DNA of 64,000 nucleotides from Apostichopus japonicus (taxonomy: Eukaryota > Echinodermata > Holothuroidea > Aspidochirotida > Stichopodidae). The translations under genes were made by a program, and so were the position numbers. The notes beneath the pieces were generated by a model that did no database searches, was not told the DNA's origin, and worked only from the letters and a program-made list of their open reading frames with translations. The stretch is taken from assembly GCF_037975245.1 (NCBI RefSeq), contig NC_092572.1, positions 8,011,501-8,075,500 on the forward strand, read 5' to 3'. Of this stretch, positions 50,704-61,900 are shown piece by piece (positions within the stretch are counted from its first letter, which is position 1; each line of letters starts with the position of its first letter).

Positions 50704-53700
50704 TTACTGTAAATTTTCTGGACATTTTTGATTAGTAAGGCTGTTGATGATTGATGTGAATTGGCTGTCGTTGATGTTCATTTCTAGAAATTGCAGGGTC
50801 TCTAATGAGGGCAGTGTAACGTCTTTTATGAAGTCAATAGCACACTCTTCTCTAAATGTCATACCTTTTAGTTTTACCTGTTGGAAGACAAGTAAATGGA
50901 AAGACTTTAATTACGATATATTTCCATGTTGAATAACCCAAAGAACAAAACCCAACAATTACCACTTATTGAGGTATATCACATTAATGGATGTCATTAA
51001 TGTAAATTAAAATGAAGTTTAGTTAAAACAAATGGTCAATCAAATTACGTTACCGTATAGGATTACAGGATATTATATTTGTTTGTACATGTATCAGGTC
51101 ATATCAAAAACGATATAGAGAACTTCCATTGTGTAGTGAAATATGTTAATTTGATAACATGTTTATTGTAGGCAATCAGTAAGTTTATTAAACCAGCTTA
51201 GGGATCATTTTTCGTCAAGCTGAATTAATTATTGAACAAATATTCAAAATTAGATAAACCACATTTTTTTAAATAAATTGAAACAGTTTTCACTACTTAC
51301 ATCACAAGAGTTGCAAGCATCGCAGAAATCTGCTAAAGCAACTCTGTGATGTTTCCTGTCAAGATGCTGTATGTGAATCGTCGTATCTCTCCAAAATATA
51401 ATCGTTCTTTTGCTCATATCTTTGATAATTGTTCGCTTCTTCTCGAGATTACCTATTTCATAAATACAGTCGATCAAATTGTTCCACATTTGATGTTCCT
51501 TGAGAGTTTGTACTGTTTTATCCAATCTGGCATGATTCATGCCGAACATAAACTGTAATAACCTGATCGTTGCATCGTCAGTACTCTTTTTTATAAATTC
51601 ATCCATCCACGCCCACTTTTTATCACTTTCTGGCACATACTGAGCAGCTAGAAATTCCTGAAAGAATTCATGATAAAACATGATTCCAGTATAGGATGAA
51701 AAAGCCAGTTCTTCTAATTGACTTCCTCCGCTTCCTACTTTCTTTGAATACTTGAGCAAACCTACAGCTAAGGCAAGTTGGGTATCTGTCTTACCAAGTT
51801 TATTGTTCCAATACTCTCGTTTACCCAATGAAAGGCTCATTTTGTTCTCAAATGCTATTTTACCAAGTTTGTCTTTAAGACTCTTAATATCTTTTTGAAT
51901 GGACATTTTATTAACTTTCTGCACGTATCGGGATTCCAAACAGGTTATCACTAATCTTATTATTGTTGTCAGTTTGTTAACATTCACTTCTTTATATTTC
52001 CCTGTTGGATCTAACATTCTGCATGTAATTATATGAATAATCATAATCAGCAAAAGGGGTGTTTCAGAAAAATTCTGCGAAATTTCATTTAATTCCATAC
52101 ATTCAGTAACGTTTTTTGAAAGTATTTCCAAAGGATAACAGGCTTCCGGGGTCTGCACGTCGTTTCTTGGAACAGTGCTACCTTTCTGCTCTAATTCTCC
52201 TTGCTTTATCTCGTGATGAGTAGCGGGAATTAACTTTGTTGTTACATTAGCTGACAACTCTTCTGCTGTCATGTTACTTTCATTTGCTTCGTTGTTGGCA
52301 TGTGAATCTATCTTTTCGTCTTTCATTTCTCCCTTTTGAAGTTTTCCCACATCAACAGTTTGTCTTTCTTCGGTTGTGTCTTGTTCTTTCTCTTCCGTGG
52401 TTTGCTTAATTCCTTCGTTAACCTCATTTATATATTTTTCATTCTTCTCCCTATTCATCGGATTTTCATACTTAACACTTTCGGCTTTGTTACATCCTCC
52501 CTCTGTCACCGGCCGGCTGTCGTTATTTGTCATTTTTATTTCAATCGTCTCTTGGTTGTTTTCATCCGATTTGGCTTGTTGTGTGACGTCTAACTTAGAG
52601 TCTTTCATATTTGATTCTGGGATCATGGGTAGTTGGGGTATTGCTCGTGATTTAAAATAATATTTGCAGGTTTTATAAATGTACTCATTGACTTGAGGAT
52701 CACTGAAACCATTCAATTTTACATTTGAATACGGTAGTGCAAATGAAGCCTTCATGTCATCAACTTCACGAGACGTTACCCAAACCTTAATATTTTTAAA
52801 CTTAAAAGTGTTTATTTTATCATCGAGTAAATGTCCGACCGTCAGATTAGCATCATTATCACCCTCCTCTTGAATGAGATTGTCACGTTCTTCTTTATCG
52901 TTAGTAGGATTCTCGGCAGAAGTATTGGTACTAATCGTTGACATCGATAGCTCATCAAGCCCATCTAAGAGTACTAGAAACTCAAAATTCAGCAATATTT
53001 CAACAATATCGTCTACCGACAAATCAATTCCAAGAGGCATCATTTTCTTAACAAGTTCGGAAAGTATCATCGAGGGATCAACCTCTTTAAGGTGAATATA
53101 TATTAGTATAGGCTCACTGATTTTATCCTTACTGCCTTTTTTCGGAAGTTTCATCCTCGATACCCAATCGCTAACCAGGTGTTGAGTGTAGGTTGTCTTC
53201 CCGTAACCTAAATCTGCTATAATGAAGACCCGCTTAGTATCGAAATTAAACTCCGGTGTAGACAGAAAGTCGCTAGCGTGATGACTGACGTGACCGTTTG
53301 CGTTAGTGACGGTGCACTGGCATGTAGTGTAAAGGGCATGTATCGGTATTGGTTCACCCCACGGTAGCGGTTTGATGAAACAAAATTTCTCGTAGTACTT
53401 CTTCAGCCCTTCCACTAAAGTATTTCTCATCTCTAAAGAAAAACAATAAAATATTCAATGACTGCCAAGATTGTACAACGTTATGATATTATTACAAAGA
53501 ATGATATCAATAAGTAAGATATTTATATTTTGCAATAAAACTTGATATTACAGGCAGGGATGTCATCAGCAATAAACATGAAACTTTAATGTCATGAATG
53601 CTGTATGTATCAGGCGCGTATCAAGGACTTTCTCATCCTGGGGCACGAATTAGCGTACAATAAAATTTCTGGTTTTGATATCCCCCCCCCCCCAGATCAC

Positions 53701-55889
53701 CGGAAAAGGCACTTCTCGGGCTTGAAAATGACCAAACAGTTGTACAATTTTGCCTGAGAACCAAGAATTTCCCAATAATTATTTTCATCCATAACCATTT
53801 TGAAGATTGTCACCAGTCACACATCATGTTCGACCTCATCGCATCTCCTGTGGATCATTGCTTTTTGTAGGTGATTCTACGTCGCGGCCCATGGTACCCG
53901 TAAGCCCAACTTTTCAAGGTTTTTAACCCATTATCTGTTCAGAATTTTTTCTATAAATTTATTTATGGACAACCCACATAGAAAAACCTCCTTCAACCCC
54001 TAACAGACAGGTCAAAAATGCACGAGTAGGGCGAAGTATGATGAAAAATGTTGGTCAAGGAATTTTCGGAAATTCAGACACAGTTAATTTTATGGTGTAC
54101 AAATATTAATACCTCTTATAACGGCTACTATGAAACTTCGTTGAAGGAAATGAAACAAATACCAGATATTTCCGAAATCGAACACTACACACATAGACAG
54201 TTTTGAGGTTGTTCATCCCGGAACGCCATTTTCATGCTCACTGATATGATGTGATATCTGCTGTTTGCTTTACAAATTCCAATAATTGAAATGAGACTGA
54301 AATAAATAACTTGTATCTGTTTATTGTGCAATGCCCCACTAGTGGCGCAACGATGAGCCTAGGGGGGTCCTGGTCCAAAGGGGGCCCCCTATCAGAAGGT
54401 CCAAGTAATGGCGTCCGCAGAAATATATACAAGGGGGAAACCAGCAGGTCATGTTGGTGTAACACATTACTTGATACTGTCTAAGCGGAGCGCCACCATC
54501 GGTAGGCGCGGAGCGTAGGACGATTTTCTTTTGCCAAAAAATACTCCTAGATCGTCGAAAAAGACACTTCCCGTTCAAGTTGCATATACAGATCGTTTAT
54601 TTTGAGATCTCATGTCTTAGGATTTTGACTTTCAATAATTTCAGTAATGCATTATGGGTCCGTATTCAATGAACATAACTAGAGAATTGTTGGTTGGGTG
54701 AAATCATTGAAATGTCAAATGCTTAATCTTTTTTTCAATATTTGGTTATCCAGGGGGGGGGGGGGAGCAAGTGACCCCGCCCCCTACTGCATGGAATATA
54801 ATGGAAACTACTGTACAATTACAGTAATCAAACCTAAGCATAGGCCTAATTTCGGCTGAAGCTTTGTCTCCATCTAAGCCTACTTTCATGTGCTTTTCTA
54901 CTTACCAGATACACCGAAGGCATCTTTATTCGTACCTTTTATTATTATATTTATATGTAAGCCCTGCTCTCTTTTTAAATGAACGCAGTTTCAAGTCTGT
55001 GGGGTGTTGGAAAAAATCATAAGTCCCGAAGTTGTACTCAGTACAAAATTGGCTGGAATTGTGTTTTAAATTATATACTTTGTTTTCATTATAATAATAA
55101 ATAACACAACTAGCTCGATAAATACATTTATACCCAATGGGCCCATGATCATGATGTCCGTATTCCGTATCACGTGAACATATGTATATTGTCTTGTTCA
55201 GTCTTACATGAGTTTTTCTTTCCCAGTAAAACTGGCCCTCCCTATCCAAAGAGGTACCCTTTTCTGTGCATCAGTATAACGGGGCCCCCTTTTTGGTCGG
55301 GGCCCCCGGCCCAGCACGGTCCGAGCCCATAGGAGTTACGCTACCGTGCCCCACATTCTTTTCATTTCGAAAGACGAACAATGTCAAGTTCATTACACAC
55401 TGAAGGCTTCAATTCTCTATATGCCTTCAGTTTAGTGTTCTTGGGATTTTTATCCCTAGATATTGCTAGATATCCATACAGTACAGTGTCCTTGGGATTT
55501 CTTGGGATTTTTCGGGGCGTGATCTTGGGAAATTGCAAAAGCGGGAGTGGTCACACTCCATGTAGGTCAGTGCACGACCTCTAGACGTCACTAACACACA
55601 ACCAGAGCACTTGTTATCGTTGAAGTGGTGTGTTGCCGTATTTTGTCAAGGTCGTGGTACTACGGGCGAAGGTAATTAATTAAGTTTCATCGGGAAGCGA
55701 TTAGAAGGGTGGGACGTAGGATTGCGGGGCGCGTTTTCCTGCAGATGGGAACAATCTCAAGAAGTGATGGGTGCGTCCGCTCTCCCCCTCCCCCCCCCCC
55801 CGCCCATGATACGCCCTTGGATCCACTACATGATATTCACAGGAGATGTGCTTAATTCTCCGAACGATTCATTGTAGGAGTTATATAGT

Positions 55890-55940
<51 letters not shown>

Positions 55941-58900
55941 TGAGAGAGGAAAAATGGAAGCGTCAAAAATGGAGTTGTCGATGTAAGGGGTAGGGTTCGG
56001 CGCACGCCCCTTCCGAAATCCTCGATCCGTCACTGGCTACCCTGTGTATATTATAGGGATCAGCGTTGTAATTATTACTGTTCCTCTTTCTCTTCCCGGT
56101 GTCTTCGCGTTTATCTTCTACTCCCTTCTTTTCTCCCTTTTCTCTCTTTCTTCTTTTTCTTTTCCCTTTCATCCTCTCCTGCCTCCCTTTTTTTCCATCT
56201 TTTTTTTCCCCGTTTTCCTCTCTTTTTCATTTCTCTCCTCTATTTCGTGTCAAGTCTTCAGGCATTGGAATAATAATGTTAATGAAATTATAACGTACCT
56301 TCAAGGGGTTTCTTCTGCTTCGGTTTTGTCTTCTGCAATTCCTGATATAAAAACAGAGATGGAATTTACTCAAACAAATGGATAAACAGGAACACAATGT
56401 GCACAAAAATAATGCAGAAATAAAGATATAATGTCCTTCTTACCACGTATGGACCCGGAGTTGCGATCGGTAAACCCGTACCTAAATAAACAAAAAATTA
56501 AAATATGGTCGATCAATTATTGTGGCTTTGATATTTTAATGTTCATTGTTTATTAACAGAGAAATATAATGCAGCTTTTTGTAATGAATCATTCTTTATA
56601 TGATTATATAAAGGGATATTCAAATGTCTACCGGCAGCTATTGCAGGATAATACATGAACGACGGTAAAAAGTGATGCGCAAGGCGCGTCACTTGCGTGC
56701 ATCCTGTAATAGCATTATACCTCCGGTCATTCATAAACATCAAATTTCATCTGAAAATGTGACAATATTTTGTAAACTTCAATGAAAAATAAACCAACAA
56801 TGTTTTCAAACGGTGCGAAGAAGTTTTCTACTTTATTATAGTTAACAGTTTCAAAACAACGTAAATGCGCAAGTTAAATAACAAAAATGACAAAATGACA
56901 TAAATGTATGCAGTACGCTGAATAACAAGTTACACAAGAAAGTTAGTCTGGATCTGACGCAAGGTATACTATACTTGCATCTTCTTCTGTACAAACAGCA
57001 AGCTATGAGGACGAATATTACAACAGAGACGAATATAATTCCAATAACGACGAAGGTCCTGGTGGCTTGACCGTTAGGGCTACTCGTGGGTTCTATGAAA
57101 GGAGGTTCTTTGCAGGCTTCTGAAACGACATAATCAAGACAACGAGGGTTGTACACGTCAAGTTACACAACCTTGCAAGTATAAGGGTTACGGGAGAGGA
57201 ATTAAATAAAGACATATCTGAGAGCTACGCCTTTCCTTTGTAACTGGCCACAATTGCGTTGTTATAATAAACACGCTTTAAATGTGAAGAATGCCTCCCT
57301 CCCCATACTAGTTGTACGCTGTCGAAATTACATTTTTCATTGGCATATTCCCATGGAGACCTGACACAAGACAAGTCAAAATCCAAGGTTCTTACACCTA
57401 TAGTTATAGAATAATTTGCTATCTGCTAATTATTTAATCTATAGGTTTGCTTGTCCAAAGACCAATAATTTCACTATTGCTTAGGGTATTCGTTTTGCCC
57501 TCATTGTGGATATAGTAAAATAAAAACGTGTATTGCATTTCATTGCTGGCACAGATGTCTACCTAATGTGTCAAAGTTAATGGCCTCTAAATGCCATTAA
57601 GACATAACTATACATATAGCTTTGCATTATGTATGTTCAAAACGTGTACGTATTTCAATTAAACTGTAACAAAGTAAATCTTAATGGAGCTTTGCAATCA
57701 ACATATTACTTCTGTAAACTCAACAGATTAATTATAAACTGTAAAAGAAGAGCATAGAAAATGGTGCAATAAATCAGCAATACCATCACGAAATTTGAAA
57801 GTAGGCATATATCACGTTACCTGTATTTATCCTAACAGTGCTGTAGTAAGTGTAAAGGAGAGGAACAAATGTAGTGTCTGACAAAGAAGCCATGCATCTG
57901 AAAGTAGCATCTGCTCCACAATCAGGTGTTGTGTATTCAATGGTTTTCTCAGTGTACCATCTGTCACCCATTTCTTTATGAGTTTGCTCTTCTTTAGTGA
58001 AGCTCACTCCAGACTGGTTAGTTACAATCCAGTCTACGTCCATCATTGGTCGAGAGCCATTCACATAACAAGTAAGTGATCCAGAAGTAATAACGTTCAG
58101 TTGACATCCAGTACAGGTCGAACTACATGCATCAATCAGTGGGCACGGAGAATCGGGACGAACTGTATAGAAGGATAGTTTATATAACATGCTAACTAAA
58201 CATCTAAAGGAAAAACACTCTTGTAATATCAGTATGGTGTTTCCACCAGTGTGGTCAATAATGTACTAATCGAATGGATAAGTATAGGACTATGATTAAC
58301 CAACTCATTGGAACCAAATAAAGTACTTCTTAGTATATGTATTTGTCAAGTTTTTGCCAAAGGTTTGCTCATCCATTTTCTCATATATTTTGTCCCTTTT
58401 TCTTGAAAAAAGGGTTACTTTAATTTAATTTTTGAAGTTGTACGCAAAACCAAATAATTACTTTGTTGCCTCACCAAGCTGTATCTACATACCAAGTATG
58501 AACTTCAACAACAATGCACTTTTTTAAATTACCGTATTTGCAAGGTTTTCAGAATTCGACATATGTTGACTGCAAATGACGTTGGTGACATCCACCAATT
58601 TTAAGGTTCTTGTACTCACCAAGGGGGATAAAACACTAACTATGAACTTCAATAAAGATATACTTTTTAAGTTATCGTGTTTAAAATGTTTTCATACTTT
58701 TATCTCTTGACCTCTGTTTTTAAGTCTTTCGTATTGATTTGGAAGATATGGCCCAACGTATGATGTATAAACATATGAATTCGCATTTGATATGCAATAT
58801 TGGTCTTTATTTATTGCAAGATATTTTGTATGATTAATAAATTTTCACAGATAGAAGCTGAATCTCAAAAAAGAAATCGTAAGTTGATAGCTTGCCCTAC

Positions 58901-61900
58901 AGTAATGATGACTATGTGTTTCATTATCAACCTTATTTACATTCACCTTGAATATTTATGAAAAAAAATACTAAAGGAAATTAAATTGCACCTGCATCGA
59001 GTGGCATTATGATATCATGCATTGCGAATGTTCAATAACCTTATATCTCCTGAATGGAGCAAAACTTTGCTTATAAAGTATCGGAAATTCTTAGCCACAG
59101 AGATATCTATCTTGTAAGCTAAAACAAATTGGGTTGAGTTTGCTTTTCCTTAAATATCGTCAAAAACTGGATAACTTTATCGTATACATGTTTCTTTTCT
59201 AATTATACTTTTATTAAAAGCTAAATGTTCTCATCAATGTTATAACTTTAATCAACGTAGCTCATACCAATACTTACTGTACACTTGCAGTTCTGTTGTA
59301 GTTGTATCAGAGTCAAATTCATTAAAATAAACTATTAACGTGTATTTTCCTTCGTGCTTAAGTTCTGTGTTGGTTATTTTCAAGGATTTGTTGTCGGTAA
59401 AGCTGTACTCCTTATGCGGGGATTTTTCTCCTTCGTCGTCAAAAGAAAGTATTGGAAAAGTACGCGTATCTTCACCTTTAAACCAATACACATAATATTG
59501 ATCACCGATAACGTTACAGGCAATGATGTACGGCTTGCCTAATTCTGCGAAATACACGCTGTCACAGCTAATACTTTCTGCTCCTGTAATGAAAACATAT
59601 TGTTACGGAAATATATCAAACTTAAAACAATGTGTCGTATGAAGTGTGATCATGTTATATGAAATACATCCGTGCAAACGATTGATATGGTCATGTAAGA
59701 TATTTTGACCTTGTATGGTACAGGTGGTGTGACATTGTTAGAATAATTAAATGCGCACGCTCCCATCCCCATCGTCAGTCGGGAGAAATGGTTCTGCAAG
59801 GGGAAATCGTTCAGCGGGAATTTTTTACAGCCGGGAAAGAATCAGAAGTATTTGCTAACTTCAGAGTCACTTATGTAGACCTAATTTTTAGTCTTATTAT
59901 GCTTCAAAATGGAAGCGATGGCTGCTGTAATAAGAGGGGCGAGTTACATCTCTTTACAGTCTTCGATGCAATGAGCGGTGGTTTCAGGTAGGCTTGGCAT
60001 GGTTATGGGCTCTGTGATATAACATTATATTAAGTAGACACAGTTAAGTATCCTAGACTTTGGTTATGCAGTAGATATGTACATTTTAGAAGCCAAAGGT
60101 ACGTGACGAGAGTACCTTAGGTTGGGCGACTTATGTACATAATTACCCTCACTAGAAGTGCATTCGTTGTAAATTAATTTAAGAGTTCCTTTAAAATGGC
60201 AACCCAGATTTTGAGGAATTTTAATACGAGTTAAAGTGTTGCGGGTCATATTTAACAAGTTAGGTATCTATTTAATTATATGAAGTACTGAAAACTAAGT
60301 GGAGCAGTCATGCAACCGCTTTAAGAACGCTATAAACATATTTCGTGCCGTCAGGGGGCAATATAGGTATGTATAATTGTTAACAATTTTAATGACCAAT
60401 GCCTTCGACATTGTGCAGGCACTGTGTGTAAATGGCTCAGTAAGGATTTATTCATGTGTTATTTAATCGTTTATAACTTAAAATGTCTGTATCCATTTGG
60501 GGGAAATGGTATCTGTTGGTAAGTTTTTTTTTTCACGTAACAGCGTCGATCTCTGGTAAGTAGGCTATATAGATTATTTGGTGTATAGCAATTTTTATTA
60601 TTTGGTGTATAGCAATTTGTTGGGCCATCATTTTTAACTGCTAAACAAACCATCAACGTGGATACGTTTTCTCCGCTCATGGTCAAAACATTTACATTCA
60701 GTTCGATTTTCCATTATATACAAATTTAATCCATTTTGAACTCCATGAAATTACTTCTGAACTGCGTCATATAAACCTGTTACATCATTTACCGTTTTAT
60801 CATAATAATTTAATATATACATATACGTTCCAATTATATCCCAGTCGTATAGCATTGTCATGTCCTTAAGACTAGAATTACCTCCTTAACAGTATTCAAT
60901 CCCTTCCATCAACCTCACGTTCTTTTTAAAAACGGTCGTTCAAATAAGCAAATTATCAGTGACTATTCCTGTGCTCTCTTGGTAAAGTACATGAATGCAG
61001 TTTGTTTTTATAGATTAACGTCTCATGATAAGTTACTGTTGGGTATTTACCATCTCATAGTATTTCTGTCCAATTATTCTGTTGTATATGCAGAAGTATA
61101 TGAATGCACTTTGTTTTTACATATTTACTGTCTCATGACAAGTTTACTGGTGGGTATTTATAATCTCATAGTATTTCTGTCCAATCATTTTGTTGTTTAT
61201 ATACAGAGGTATATTTATGCAGCTTCTTTTTATTGATAAAAGTCTCATGACAAGTTTACTGTTGAGTATTTACAATCTCATAGTATTTCTGTCCAATTAT
61301 TCTATTGTATATGTAGAAGTATATGTATGCACTTTGTTTTTACAGATTAACTGTCTAAAGACAAGTTTACTGCTGGGTATTTACATTTTTTAGTGGATTT
61401 TCTGTCCAATTATTCTATCGTATATATGTAGAAGTTTATGTATGCACTTTGTTTTTACAGATTAACTGTCTAATGACAAGTTTAATGGTGGGTATTTGCC
61501 ATCTCATAGTATTTCTGTCCAATTATTCTATTTTATATATGCAGAAGTATATGAATGCACTTTGTTTTTACAGATTAACTGTCTAATGACAAGTTTACTG
61601 GTGGGTATTTGCCATCTCATAGTATTTCTGTCCAATTATTCTATTTAATATATACAGAAGTATATTTATGCACTTTGTTTTTACAGATTAACTGTCTAAT
61701 GACAAGTTTACTGGTGGGTATTTGCCATCTCATAGTATTTCTGTCCAATTATTCTATTTTATATATGCAGAAGTATATTTATGCACTTTGTTTTTACAGA
61801 TTAACTGTCTAATGACAAGTTTACTGGTGGGTATTTGCCATCTCATAGTATTTCTGTCCAATTATTCTATTTTATATATGCAGAAGTATATGTATGCACT

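Noticed and set aside
56044-56385. 113-codon plus-strand frame rich in Ser, Phe and Leu
   Set aside because: A pyrimidine tract within the receptor gene's intron; the frame reflects low complexity.
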